Of a stretch of DNA of 64,000 bases, positions 52,923 to 64,000 are shown in pieces. Source of the stretch: Actinostola sp. cb2023 (taxonomy: Eukaryota > Cnidaria > Anthozoa > Actiniaria > Actinostolidae); NCBI GenBank assembly GCA_033675265.1, contig JAUJYZ010001162.1, positions 428,001 through 492,000 on the forward strand, written 5' to 3'. A model generated the notes under the pieces. The model was not told the origin of the DNA, searched no databases, and saw nothing but the letters and a program-made list of their open reading frames with translations. The position numbers were made by a program, and so were the translations under genes. Each line of letters starts with the position of its first letter. Position 1 is the stretch's first letter.

Positions 52923-53099
52923 AGTGAACTCTCGTTATAGCACACATCCTCAGGACCGTCATTTGTTGTCCGTATAAATAGCGAGAGTCCGTTATTTTCA
53001 GTCATTGCAGTATTAATTTTTGCCGGGGATCTAACCGGCCTGTCCGTACGTATTAGCGAGGTGTCCGTAATAAGGGGGTCCTCAAGGCGAGAGTTCACT
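52923..53099. mobile_element. MITE with AGTGAACTCTCG ends
   Basis: AGTGAACTCTCG and CGAGAGTTCACT bracket about 177 bp containing TGTCCGTA(A/T) words. It is adjacent to the pogo-like element. Confidence 0.55.
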
Positions 53100-53739
53100 G
53101 AGTAGCAGAGTAGGCGGTAATACTTGATGTACTGTGCTATCAACCTGTTCTTGTGACATAGCACCATAATCAAATCTGTGGATTTCCTGCTACAAAAGAG
53201 TTCTATGATTTTCCTTGAAAATCCTCACTTATCATGCTGGTTGCTAAGCAAATATTCTGAAACTTGCTTATATGTAAACTTCCTTTCAGTCGTGGGAGAG
53301 GGTGTACCTTGGTTGAAAAGTAACATATATGGGTGGGGTGGCACTGATATAAATATATTGTCCTCTCTTGACCAACAGCTCCTTTGACCCCTCCCCTAAA
53401 GGGAGCTTCAATCTTTTGAAACTTAAAAAAGTGAAATTACAAAGATTTTGTAAATTGAAATCACGTTCAAATAAATAATAATCAATTAGCTCTTTTTTGT
53501 TTTCCGTTCTGCTTTCAAAATTAAAAATATGTAATTGTGTGTGCTTTTAAGATTTTTGAACTTAATTCTAAAGTTTGAATATACAAAAACGTAGCAATTT
53601 TGAATTTTGAATTTAGTTTGTAATAATCAAAATTCTTAAAACATGAGCAATTTTGTATTTTGGTTTTAAGATTTCCAATAGAAAATTCAATTGTGGAGTG
53701 TTACACGTACCCCAGAGGCTCATGTTTTTGAAAACTCGA

Positions 53740-53779
53740 CTTTAAATTATTATTATTATTACACTATTAAATAAAGGCC

Positions 53780-53852
<73 letters not shown>

Positions 53853-54077
53853 GGAGCCATCTGTAAATAATATTTTTTTATATCTTTATTTATTTATTTT
53901 TTATCTTTTTTATATATATATATTGCTTATATTATATTATTCATATTTATTGTTTGTATTCTAATATCATTAGTTAATTGTTATTGAACAATCCAAGCGA
54001 TCATTTTAAATTTTGTAAATAAGGATTTTTTATCTATTTTTCTATCTCTCATTTGTAATTTGTTTTGAAGAATAAAG

Positions 54078-54173
<96 letters not shown>

Positions 54174-54180
54174 TGCGACC
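53740..54180. repeat. (ATT)n and (ATC)n microsatellites
   Basis: Pure ATT runs at about 53783-53852 and an ATT/ATC run at about 54079-54171, separated by AT-rich DNA. They are followed by GCGAGCGAGC-type sequence also seen beside the (AAT)n tract at 33280-33345. Confidence 0.9.
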
Positions 54181-54876
54181 AGTGAGCGAGCCCGAGCGAG
54201 CGAACTGGGAGCAACACTAATCTTTGGTTGGGCTTCCTGTGTTTCAGATGCCAGCTCGATTCTCGATTTGTGTTTTTCATTCCGTTTGGAAAGATTTTTT
54301 CCACGTGACTTTTACCCTGACGTCATATATCGTACGTTCCCGTCGTTCATTTGGGCATTTGTGACTCATCTCGTGCTTAGAGTGGATTCGAAGCCTTTTT
54401 TTTGCTCGTACTTTATATCCGATTCTTCGATGGAATTAAAGATCTTCATTTATTGTTGACGATCGCTTCATATTAGCGACATATTGAGGCCGGGAAGGCA
54501 ATGTTCTCTTATTAGTCTTTCGGCTCTGTTGTGTGCTAATTCGCTGCACTGATTGCCACTGTGGACAACATAAGTAGTCGATCGAATCCTAGTACCGTAT
54601 ACTCTGGTTCCAGAGTCCCTCTCTTCGCTCGTCCCCCAATAGTAGCCTGTGGAACCAGGGTAAGTACCGTATAAATGCTCTTGGAAACCAGGTCATCCCA
54701 GATGCAGAGACGTTGTCATTGAATTATCTGCCTAACAGCTCGTTCGTTTATCGTGCCGCCAACCGTACCAAACCAGTTCCAAACAAATGATCTACCTTTG
54801 ATGGTAGAGCCTACTGAAGCATTACTAGTGATTGGCAACTGCAACGTATTTTATTCTAAATTCAAGATATAGGTGT
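54181..54876. other. Flank of the large transposon
   Basis: No gene supported. A small inverted repeat of about 80 bp (GTACCGTATACTCTGGTTCC against GGAACCAGGGTAAGTACCGT) lies at 54590-54672 and is probably a MITE. Confidence 0.45.
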
Positions 54877-54882
54877 TCATAA

Positions 54883-55214
54883 AATGCGTGTACGTCGGCG
54901 CCATTCGATTTTCATTTTTATTAAAAATCAAAAACGCTTGTTCTTGGTCGATTTTCGTTTTTTGTTTGTCCAATTTCGGTTTAGCGACGGTGGTTTTTCG
55001 TTTTACGGCTTACTTTAGAAAACGAAAATTGATTCCAAGTGATAATTTTCGTTTTTCTTTACACCTGATTTTGAAAATGAGATTTGAAAACGTTTTTCGA
55101 CTTTTAGAAAAACGAATTGTTCAGACTACACGAATTGTGTTGCGATTTTGTTTATCGTATGACATGTGGTCGAAACGTGGCCTTAGTGGGGAGGGGTCAA
55201 TGGAAAAAAACATT
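54883..55214 (+). repeat. Left terminal inverted repeat of the large transposon
   Basis: Matches the inverse of 63341-63670 nearly base for base. It is rich in CGTTTT and AAAACG words (GATTTTCGTTTT). The open frame running through it (54873-55280) is an artefact of the repeat. Confidence 0.93.
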
Positions 55215-55319
55215 ATGGGGGAAATGGACGGGGAGTACAACGCGTGCATGAGCATGATTATACGTCTTTGTCATTCGTGATGTTTTATAATACTTCTACT
55301 GGACTGAATACCAAGCAGA

Positions 55320-58206
55320 ATGACACATATTGATTTAGTAGGAGAAGACTACATAAGAAACCTGGTTGAGAAAGAAGGGAAATCAGCCAAAGATGTGTCG
55401 GTAATTCTCCAGTCACGGTATCCAAATGCAAGAGGATTCAGCAGCCGTACTATTCAGCGTTTCTGTAATGAACGGGGCATAAAATCTACCGCCAAAATAA
55501 GCGACGATACGCTTGATACAGTTGTTGAGCACGCTGTTTCTCAAGTAAGTATAGCATATAAATGATCACACAAAAAACTTTGCTGGTTTGTATTGCGAAA
55601 TTGACATAACAGTCTTATAGATGTGATAATAAATATACCAGTCAGTCAGGGTCTTTGAAAGTCAAGATTTTATAGACGTTTCGGAAAGACGACAATCTTC
55701 TTCCTTCATTACTATTCAGTGTTTGTTGTTGCATGACCGTTTGAATCACGCAACAAAAGTCTTTCATGGCAAAGTCCCCGGGGGCGGGGCAGAGTCCAAC
55801 AACAACAGTTTTTTTTAATACTGAAAGTCTTATAGATAATTTAGTTATCCTTTTGCGTTAACTTTCAAGGTCGGTCCGGTGTTTGGAAGAAAGATGATCA
55901 AAGGCCTTCTTGACAGCACATCTGGAAAATCGGTGGCTTCAGAAGGACGTGTAGGGGCATCGCTCGCTCGTGTATCGCCATGTTATAGTGTACAGCGAAA
56001 GTATGATACTGCACGTCTTCGTAACCCCTTACCCTACTACGCTGGATATTATGGCCACAAATTACATATGGACCAAAACGAAAAGCTGGTCATGTTTGGG
56101 GTAGTCTACGTGTGTTGTATCGATGGGTTCAGTCGTTATGTGCCGGCATTTGCCGTCATGCCTGTTAAAAACAACCCCGTCATCTATGAAGAAGTTTATC
56201 GGTAAGACACCTCCACTTGTTGTTGTGATCTTTAAATAACTTGAGTGAAAGTACGCTTAAACACATATAAAATTAATTTTAAAATTTTCAGAAAAGTTGT
56301 TACAAGTGAGGGTCTTTTTGACCAAATAAGAGTTGATCATGGGAAAGAGTTCTATTTGTCCCTATTCATCCAAGAACAACTAGCACCTCATCGTTCTAAT
56401 CCAGCACTTGATCCTCACCGGCAAACACAGTCTAAACAGGTACGAAACATACATGTTGGAGTTGTTCGGCAGGGAAAGTCGGTAGCATAGAATCCCGGTT
56501 ATAAGCCCACATGTCTGCTAACAGACATTTCCTACCGCGCGCTTATAAGCCCTCCCGGTAATAAGCCCCCTCCATTATAGTTATAGTTTACCTGAACACA
56601 TGTATTCGCGTTTCAAAGCTTTTACTGTTATTGTTGCATGAACACTGTTTAACTAAAATGGTCACGATAGAATGGATTTCAGACGTATTTTCCTGCCTTG
56701 TATAAGTCCATCGGTTATAAGCCCCCCGATTATACGGCCCACCCCAAAGATTCTACGGTATATCTAATCATGCGGTCATTATGAATGGTTCGAAGAAAGG
56801 ACGGAAAAAGATGAAATGTACTTTCAAGGACGGCAAAAAGCGCAAACCCCTTCAGTACACTTTCTAAGGAAAAAGGGCAAAATAAAACTTATATAATGGT
56901 GGAATATTTTAATTCAGAGTGAAATTCCCCCGGAAAGTTAGGATAGGGGTGTGCCGCTCAAGTAAACCCTGCGGACCCTATTAAAGGACCCCGAGGTTCG
57001 TAAACCCTACCCTATCGGGCGGCACATCCCTATATAGCCCATATTTGGGAGTACCTCCCTTCTTCCCCCGGGACTTGTATAGTCGTATATATGATATCAG
57101 TGACACAAGGCATAAAAGGTAGCTCCGTTTAACGACCGTTAATAATCTTTTTGCAGAACCTACCCATTGAAAGGTTCTGGGTCGAAGTAAATAGCAGAGT
57201 GAGTTATCCTATCAAACATTCTTTGCGACGACTTGAAGAAGCTGGTATAATTGATATGGATCACCAACATGTTAAGTTCACTGTCTCTTTGATATCTCAA
57301 TCAGTTGCTCGAGTAGGGCTCCAAAGAACAGTAGATGCTTGGAATAATCACACTATTCCAGGTCAAATTTGATCAAATTTTGGGATATTTTAATATTTTT
57401 GAAAATAAAGAAACTTCAATGTGGCGGAGAGGCCCCGTCCACACTAATGCGTTTTCTTACATTTCGATGCGTTTTGGCCTTGCGTCGTCCAAAACGCTGA
57501 TCGTTTTTTAATCGAAAACCCATGCATTCGATAACCGCTTTTCAGAGTGGAGACATTTGAAAACGGAGATTAAAACGCATCGAAATGTATGCGTTTTCAA
57601 ACGAAAACGCTAGTGTGGACGCGAAGCTTTTGCTACGTTTTATTACTCTGTCCTTTTCATACACCGGCTACAGTCCGCGGTCTCACTGACTAGTTCATTT
57701 TTTAACTCGTGGATTGTGTAACTTCCGCGAGTTATTGGGTTGGGGCTTTTGCATCGGAAGTGCCACTCCCCAATGGGAAACTTTTGAGCCTTCAGTCCTG
57801 AGACATATGTCTCCAATGAATTGAACTAATAGGTAAAACACTCGACCACACCCATCTCTATAGAGATATTATACTTTATCAAGCGTCTCCCGTCACGTCA
57901 TTGTCGTAACTTTTTTATGCAGGGCTTGGGAAACCTATATCCCTTCGCCAACAAAAACGCCAAACCAAAACTCTTCTTCCTGGAATGGTGCCCAACACAG
58001 AGGAAGCAGTATCAGCTTATCAAAGTGAAGGTGGGAGGCTGACTTTGTTCCCCTCATTCGGTGTTGATCCCCTTGCTGATGACGCAAGACTGCAACGTAG
58101 GAGAGAGTTCATAAATGAATGCGATTTTCCACGCATTTTCAGCGAGTTGGTAAACGGGAATTATGTGCGCTTCTACGATTGCATTACTAAAGCACTCCAA
58201 CTGTAA
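55320..58206 (+). CDS. Integrase-core (DDE) transposase, 5 exons
   Basis: Exons: 55320-55544, 55870-56201, 56292-56439, 57157-57361, 57923-58206. They total 1194 nt, 397 residues, with no frame break. The N-terminus (KDVSVILQSRYP, FSSRTIQRFCNERG) looks like a helix-turn-helix DNA-binding region. The catalytic core has a first Asp in HMDQNEK, with CCIDGFSRYV following, a second Asp in RVDHGKEF, and Glu in LPIERFW about 39 residues later, as in rve/IS3-type integrases. The C-terminal region carries RLTLFPSFGVDPLAD. It should cut and join the element's inverted ends in the nucleus. The exon 4 donor (G/GTCAAA) is weak but gives the expected protein join. An upstream non-coding exon is possible. 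Introns 3 and 4 contain other inserted repeats. It appears intact, so recent activity is possible. Confidence 0.85.
56490..56762. mobile_element. Repeat with ATAAGCCCCC ends in transposase intron 3
   Basis: TAGAATCCCGGTTATAAGCC at the left and GGTTATAAGCCCCCCGATTA then AGATTCTACGGTA at the right form degenerate inverted ends. The type is reminiscent of 33914-34881 but the sequences differ. The remaining intron to 57156 contains the GCGGCACATCCC repeat. Confidence 0.4.
57431..57625. mobile_element. MITE with GTCCACACTA ends in transposase intron 4
   Basis: CCCCGTCCACACTAATGCGT is inverted at the right as ACGCTAGTGTGGACGCG. The interior is GCGTTTT-rich and about 195 bp, a common hAT-like MITE style. 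Confidence 0.65.
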
Positions 58207-58446
58207 TCCATGCTGTACAGAATATGGACAACCTTCAAGACGGTCTTTTATGAAGTTCATTCTGTTGCGTTTTCTTGATATTGACGTCTTATCGTAAGCT
58301 AGCATTATACAAATAACTGTGCACGTTTTATTACTTTGTGCGTCCGTACTTTGAAATACACTGGAGCCTCTGTCTTGTTTACCCAATAGGCTATTACAAA
58401 GTAATACAATGTAGATATATGCGCTATATAATTATATTATATTATA

Positions 58447-58733
58447 ATATATAGCTAATTGCATAATCGTTGTCGGGTTGAAAATCATAAATCATAGAAG
58501 CTGAGACCGCAAGGATGGATGGGAAATCAGTTCATGAGCTACATTACATACAGATATATTCAATGTTCTCGTAGTTTTGAAGGTATATGAGCTATTTAAC
58601 TAAGATCCTACAAGTCTGGATAAAAAGGTCGATCATCTGACGGTGTTATTTGAGAGTTTTAATTTCCCAGAATTCCTTTTGGTCATAGCTTTCATGATTT
58701 TCAACCCGACAACAATTATGCAATTAGCTATAT
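58447..58733. mobile_element. MITE family A, copy 4
   Basis: Complete copy in the same orientation as copy 3, with both inverted ends intact (one C-to-T change in the right CGTTGT motif). It was inserted between the two genes of the large transposon, after that element arrived or was assembled. Confidence 0.85.
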
Positions 58734-59213
58734 ATATAGTGGTCTGTGTCTGTCTTCTGTCTGGACATTAATGCTCGATGTTTGTCCTTGACTGCTCAAT
58801 GCAGTTTCATGTGAGTCTGTGTTATTTGTGACAATGACTTATTATTATTATTATAATATAGATGAAGGGGCATGTGCAGACTAATCCGGATCACTGAAAA
58901 CGATGGTTTCGCATCAAAAAGGCATAAAATCACAAAAATATTTTAGAAAAGTAAAATTTGAAAACGCGCATATTTTTTTAGTGTTAAAGAAAACAGACAA
59001 TACTTTTAATGGAACGTACGTATTTATTCTACAAAACGCAAAATGTACCGTTTTCATAGATGAACTGTTGGTTGAGTACCATGAAACATTACAGAATTAT
59101 AATTCGAGCACTTACAACATAGTATCTATCACACTCACCCTTATGAGGCTGAACTGTTGGTCGGTTAGAGTTATTTTTCAATTATAAAATTCGAACACTT
59201 ATCAGTATACAAT

Positions 59214-59501
59214 CAATGTCATTATAACGTTGTCCAGCTAAAAAGAGATTAACACTACAATAAATGTCACATGTCTCATCATATGTTCATTTTGAGCACA
59301 GTGAATGCAATCAATTATTAATAATTATTATTATATATTGTGGACATGCAGCCGATATAATTAAAAGTTTGATTTTTATATGCATCATAATCAACGTCCA
59401 CAATAATTGCCTGTTTCGCGCGAGCAAAACGAATATATTATGAGACACGTGACATTTATTGTAGTGTTAATCTCTTTTAGCTGGACAACGTTAATGACAT
59501 T
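59214..59501. mobile_element. GTTGTCCAG-family element inside the large transposon
   Basis: The inverted arms of about 65 bp include AATGTCATT(A)TAACGTTGTCC, GAGATTAACACTACAATAAA and TGTCAC(A/G)TGTCTCAT. The interior is AT-rich and non-coding. Confidence 0.75.
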
Positions 59502-60744
59502 GACTGTATAATCATTTATAATAATTATAAACACTTTTAAGCTAAAACTTAACTTAACATGATATTTTCAATCAAAGTCATCAAAGTCTGCTGAAATTAC
59601 ATGTTAGTTTCTGAAGAACATCTTCAAACCCTCTTAACAGAACACTTTTGTCCCTGGCATTTTCGTCCCTGCATTTAGGGCAAAAATCTCTATTTTGGTC
59701 ATTCCAAGTCCTAAAACACGTTTCACAACCAATCAGTGATTGGCAACAGCCACTTATAATAAATGGTGGGCTTGCTGTTTCCCTACAAATAATACAAGTA
59801 AAGCACTCTATAACCTCTCTGATCAGAGCACTTTGTACGGCTCTTGTGATGAAGACATTGTGACCTTGGTATGCAGCATCATTTAATGTGGAGGTGATTT
59901 CATGTTTGATCTGGGATATCTCATCTTTGACCTGCTGGATCACATCATCTTTCATCTGGGTCACTTCATCCTTGATCTGGAACAGATCATCCTTGATCTG
60001 GGAGACTTCATCTTTGACGAGCTGGATCACTTCGTCTTTGATCAGAGATGTTTCAGATGTGACCTGTGCTATGGCATCCACCACATCAGTATTACTAGAT
60101 GAAGCTGGAAAAAATACAGAATGCAGAAACTTGATAACACTTAAATGAACAATCATTATTTCGAGAGCTACTAATTAAATTACGCTAAAAATTCTCATAT
60201 ACTTCTTATATTTACTAATTATACACTTATAGAAGTTATTCTAAACTTATAAGATCACAACAAGACCATAACCATTAATGTGATTTCATTATGAATAAAT
60301 AATAAAAAAAGAAATTGAAAAAGAAACATACTCAGAACTGCTATATATTATATTTACTCCTGCTATAAAAGCTCCCCCCCCCGCCCCACCTTACCCCCCC
60401 CCAAAAAAAAACTAGAAAAACTAGAAATTATTATATAAGCCATGAAAAGCTTTTTAAAATTAAGGTAAGGTAAGGTAAATACTTTATTTAACGAGGGTAA
60501 ACGAGGGTAGCACGTAAAAGTAATTAAAATGAGAATAATTTATGATGTCCCAAAGTTAAAGTACCTGAATTCATCATTTCCTCATCAATGATTACTAGAT
60601 CTTTTTTCTGCTTCTTTTTTCTTCGGAATACAGAATACTTTTCTTGAACTGTTTTTTCCAGAATGTAAGTCCTTCATAAGGAAATAATAATGATCGACGC
60701 TATTACACACTATTAATTAGGGGTCATTCAGGCAACACAGAGAG

Positions 60745-60800
60745 GGTCGATTTGCCCTCGGGGAGGGGGGGGGGGGGGGGTCCCTCGGGGGGGGAGGGGG
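60745..60800. repeat. G-rich low-complexity tract
   Basis: Runs of up to about 15 G with GGGGAGGGGG, in an intron of the RING gene. It is a plausible quadruplex-forming stretch and assembly there may be unreliable. Confidence 0.7.
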
Positions 60801-61271
60801 TTATATATTGGCATTGCAAAAAACAATAGTGTCAAAAATCAAAACTAATACCTCTTGTTCCTTCGGAATCCTCAATGGGGAGACCATTTGCTGTCACTAG
60901 TACCAGCGGATGCTGGTTGAATTCCGATTCCAGAGCCGATGTTATACCTTCAACATTTGCTGATTCATTGCTAAGTTGTATATAAGCTTGTGTCTTGATA
61001 TATCAAGGACTTTATTGCCTTCAATCCCTGAGGCTAGTGCAACTTTAAGGGTAAAATTAGGTGCTCTACCTTTCTTACTGGGCATGACAGACCTGGCAGT
61101 AAAGGATAAGACACCGTCAATATTACATGAATGAACAGGAGACCCCAAGCTCTTTCCTGGAGTGTAAAGGCCTATGCAAACAAATGCAACATTGTTGGCC
61201 AACAACAACATGTTGTGACCATTTGAACAGCATGCCTTAATGCACCTATCAATGTTAAGCCGGTGGGGGGA

Positions 61272-61708
61272 GGGGGGGCATAGGGCGGGGATTTGATTGT
61301 CATTCTTGGCCCGTGGGTAGGGCTTTAAATGATCTTGCTGTCCCCAGGGTAGGGTTATTTGAATTTTTCCACACCTGCGGTAGGGCAGTATTTGACATCG
61401 ATCGTACTTCTGATGCAAACTTTATTACGGTATATAAATCAATGTGAGAAATGTCATACATGTATGTGCATCTGAATTGTAAACACACTTTTAGTAAGTA
61501 ATAAAATTATTTACTTTATAAAATATTTGTCATGTTGTGTTGCAAATTATATATTTTCTTTGCACTACCAGGGGACATTTGACCACAATATATATGTGCT
61601 GCCCAGGGTGGGGAATTTCTTGTGTATTTGACTGGAAATATTTGCCCGCCCGCAGGTAGGGAATTTGACAAAACATTTTAATATGTCAGATCCCCGCCCT
61701 ATGCCCCG
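61272..61708. mobile_element. Element with GGGGCATAGGGCGGGGAT ends
   Basis: GGGGCATAGGGCGGGGATTT at the left is inverted at the right as TCCCCGCCCTATGCCCC. The interior has loosely repeated GGTAGGG(A/T)ATTTGAC units of 50-60 bp. It lies in the intron between RING-gene exons 2 and 3. Confidence 0.6.
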
Positions 61709-62290
61709 CCATCTCGTCCTCCTCCTCCACCTCCTACCCCCTGAATGGAAACGCCCCTCTTCTTCCGATATTCGAAGAAATAATCTGAATCGTCGCTGTC
61801 CGTATGTATCTGAAAATTGCAATGGCTGGCTAACCTGAACAGTGGTGAATAGTGGCTAGGCGAATCTGTGAACTGAGCATGAGGCGACTGACTAGTGCTC
61901 TGCAGCTGTCTGGTTCTGTCTTGTAATTTGCCCTCTACTTTAAAAGAAGTCCCAGCAGGGACTGAGACGAGGTTGAACCTATCTCTGGTTGGCCATTCGG
62001 CTATGTCGGTGAACTCGTCTACGATATGTAGGCCTTCTTTCTCGAACTAAATCATGCATGAGAAGTTTTTCCAATTAAAATATATTACAAGTGATTACCA
62101 AAGAGCACATGTATTAATACTAGTATATATATGCTGATTATACAGACTAACTTACCCCAAACATGAAAGCCAATCGCTCAACATTAACTTGACTCTTTTT
62201 TAGCTTCCTCTCTTTTCGATTCTCTCCTTCTCCAGATACAAATACAAGCACGGAATCTTCGTCACTGTACGTAGTACTGTACGCCGCCAT

Positions 62291-63340
62291 GACCAGTCGA
62301 GAAGTGAATGGTAATTATGCCGTGAGAAACCCCAAGTCAGCTCTTTCTCACGCATTCCAACGTATGTAAATGTTGAAGCCAGCAAGTGATTATTCCAAGA
62401 GCATTAAAGTCAGTATATATTGAAGACGAATAAAGAAAGTTTGTTTCTTTTCCTAATAGCAGGGAAATATATAGCAGGTAAATTTCTGACTTCTGGTCAG
62501 TTTTTTTTCGGTGCGCTTTGCCTGGCCTAGGCCTTTCACAGCATGTACACATTCTTCCAGACATAATGGAGCGCGGCTATTCCTTTCACAAAGATTCAGA
62601 GTCGAACCCCGCTAATACGGACACTGTGTAGCTCTGATGGAGGGGGTAAATGAGCGCACCTTCGAGCGCTTTATACATGAGCCCCTGGCTCGGGAGATTG
62701 GGCAACCACTCCCCGCGTTATCGAAGTAAAATAAATAACTTTACCTTTACCTTTTTACCCAAGCCCGAACAACAAAAATTAGTACAAATTTAACCATTTT
62801 TATGTAGGTAATTTACGTGATCTTTTGTTGAAAGAAGCAACGCTTTGCGCTGCTAACCGTGCGGTCGTGAATTTATTTCCTCTTTGTTTTTGTTTATTCT
62901 TTCTCTACTCGACTGCCTATTTGCGGATTGAAGGCTAGAGGCTGCTAACACTCTGTCCAGAGTGTTGTCGCAAGTAAAGTCGTTTTGCCTCGCGAGAAAA
63001 CCAACCTGAGCGGATTATAAAAAGTGGTGCACTTGGCACAGAAAATAGTAAACGCCGTATGAGCAAAAAAGAAGCTATAGAAGTGCTATGAAATCTATTT
63101 GATGTTTCTATAACGATTTCTACTGAATAAACTGCATAAAAGTGGCGTAATTATATTTGTAAGAGTTAAGTTTCTTTCTGCATTGTGTATCTCTGGCACT
63201 GTGGACCGTTGGCTCGATTGAACAGTTTCAATTTATTTGCCAAAGCAGCCGGCTATAGCACGTGCATTATAGCCTGGGAGGCCGGGCCTTCCCAAGGGAA
63301 GGGATTGAGGGGATGTCGTTTGCCTCAGTAACCCCCCCTT
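62291..63340. other. Region between the RING gene start and the right inverted repeat
   Basis: No gene supported. It must contain the RING gene's promoter. It includes CTAATACGGACACTG near 62610, as in the pogo-like element, and GCTCGGGAGATTGGG near 62690, related in inverse to 50960-51000. Confidence 0.45.
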
Positions 63341-63670
63341 ACAATGTTTTCCATTGACCCCTCCCCACTAAGGCCACGTTTCGACCACATGTCATACGAT
63401 AAACAAAATCGCAACACAATTCGTGTAGTCTGAACAATTCGTTTTTCTAAAAGTCGAAAAACGTTTTCAAATCTCATTTTCAAAATCAGGTGTAAAGAAA
63501 AACGAAAATTATCACTTGGAATCAATTTTCGTTTTCTAAAGTAAGCCGTAAAACGAAAACCACCGTCGCTAAACCGAAATTGGACAAACAAAAAACGAAA
63601 ATCGACCAAGAACAAGCGTTTTTGATTTTTAATAAAAATGAAAATCGAATGGCGCCGACGTACACGCATT
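63341..63670 (-). repeat. Right terminal inverted repeat of the large transposon
   Basis: Inverse of 54883-55214, ending CGCATT, followed by the target duplication TCATAA (63671-63676). Confidence 0.93.
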
Positions 63671-63676
63671 TCATAA

Positions 63677-64000
63677 GTGTAGCAAATTGAATATACTGAA
63701 AAATCGATAAAGCATGTACATTGATAAAGAAAAAAGTGTGATGTTGATTTTTATTGATTGATACTAATGTCGGGTATGTATCATGTTTAATATTCTTATT
63801 GTATTGTCTTTGTTATTCTTTCTTTAAGCTTAGATGGCTTTAATAGATTTCTAAAACTGTTCAGGTGGTTATGTACAAGGGCTTGCAATAACTAGCCTCC
63901 TATGCAACCGTGACAGCGGAAATCACATCTCTGTAAAAATCAACCAATCATAATGGACCGTTCCCACGGCTGAAATGGACAAGAAACGATCGCGAAATCA
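63677..64000. other. Flank beyond the large transposon
   Basis: AT-rich, no gene. TAGCCTCCTATGCAACCG at 63894 matches the family H hairpin terminus, so a longer element of that kind may begin here and run out of the window. Confidence 0.45.

Larger units (their letters stand above)
51003..53711. mobile_element. 2.7-kb element with 428-bp inverted ends and 6-bp target duplication
   Basis: The left arm 51003-51429 (GGTACGTGTAACACTCCACA...) is repeated almost base for base in inverse at 53286-53711. CCAGAG flanks both sides (50997-51002 and 53712-53717). No transposase is visible. The interior is a stack of other elements: 51789-52915, 51828-52531 and 52923-53099. Confidence 0.88.
59581..62290 (-). 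pseudogene. RING-finger/coiled-coil companion gene of the transposon, probably frameshifted
   Basis: Proposed exons in transcript order: 62290-62156 (start MAAYSTTYSDED), 62046-61835, 61092-60852 (ending IEDSEGTR), 60671-60565, 60104-59581 (stop). The last exon encodes a heptad-like run (repeated IKDEV, MKDDVIQQVKDE) and a RING-like Cys pattern: CIIC, then GCCQS, CETC and CPKC. As read, the third exon changes frame near 61000 and the fourth near 60635: the FWKKQFKK frame runs into a stop while the neighbouring frame continues to the last exon. Either the exon borders differ or the gene has two small indels. RING proteins are usually ubiquitin ligases; its role here is unknown. It converges on the transposase gene. 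The exon model is moderate and the RING exon is secure. Confidence 0.6.
54883..63670. mobile_element. 8.8-kb IS3EU-like DNA transposon, complete
   Basis: Inverted ends of about 330 bp (54883-55214 and 63341-63670) start AATGCGTGTACGTCGGCG and are almost identical. The 6-bp direct repeat TCATAA flanks the element (54877-54882 and 63671-63676). Inside are a spliced integrase-core transposase on the plus strand and a convergent RING/coiled-coil gene on the minus strand, plus later MITE insertions. The combination of an IS3-like integrase core with a RING companion resembles what I know as eukaryotic IS3EU elements. That name is a recollection, not a search result; the element itself is clear from the sequence. 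Confidence 0.88.

Noticed and set aside
54873..55280. 135-codon frame, with a matching one at 63669-63325
   Set aside because: Both are the same terminal inverted repeat of the large transposon. The composition is low-complexity and no domain is present.

Overview
This is nuclear DNA from an invertebrate animal. It is AT-rich, and its multi-exon genes have GT-AG introns at positions that match animal orthologues. Introns and gaps are full of minisatellites, (TTA)n tracts and small inverted-repeat DNA transposons. I cannot name the phylum from sequence alone. Fairly compact spacing, recurrent ACATGTAC words and the transposon types would suit a marine or aquatic invertebrate such as a sponge, cnidarian, hemichordate or mollusc.

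Five host genes were rebuilt exon by exon, all with consistent splice phases. They are a septin of the SEPT3/9/12 type (+, 881-12637), a SEC14L1-type PRELI/CRAL-TRIO/GOLD lipid-transfer protein (+, 14705-24282), gamma-glutamyl hydrolase (-, 29853-26552), the mitochondrial ubiquinone hydroxylase COQ7 (+, 30380-37437), and an 804-residue signalling adaptor (-, 46346-40626). The adaptor joins a DOK-like PH and PTB front end, four YxN tyrosine motifs and SH3-type proline motifs to a UPA and Death-domain tail. GGH and COQ7 are divergent across about 0.5 kb. SEC14L1/GGH and COQ7/adaptor are convergent pairs. The genes are housekeeping or signalling genes with no obvious shared pathway.

From about 46.4 kb to the end the window is mostly transposon. 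It holds tandem and fold-back repeats, a 2.7-kb element with 428-bp inverted ends and a 6-bp target duplication, and an 8.8-kb element (54883-63670) with about 330-bp inverted ends and the target duplication TCATAA. The large element carries an apparently intact, intron-containing integrase-core transposase (397 residues, +) and a convergent RING/coiled-coil gene (-) with two likely frameshifts. Its protein content resembles the eukaryotic IS3EU group.

Two things stand out. The first is the adaptor's domain combination. The second is a pair of intronic minisatellites, about 7 kb in the septin gene and about 0.4 kb in COQ7, whose repeat units each include a copy of the neighbouring exon end and its 5' splice site. 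The septin intron therefore carries on the order of 140 donor-like sites.
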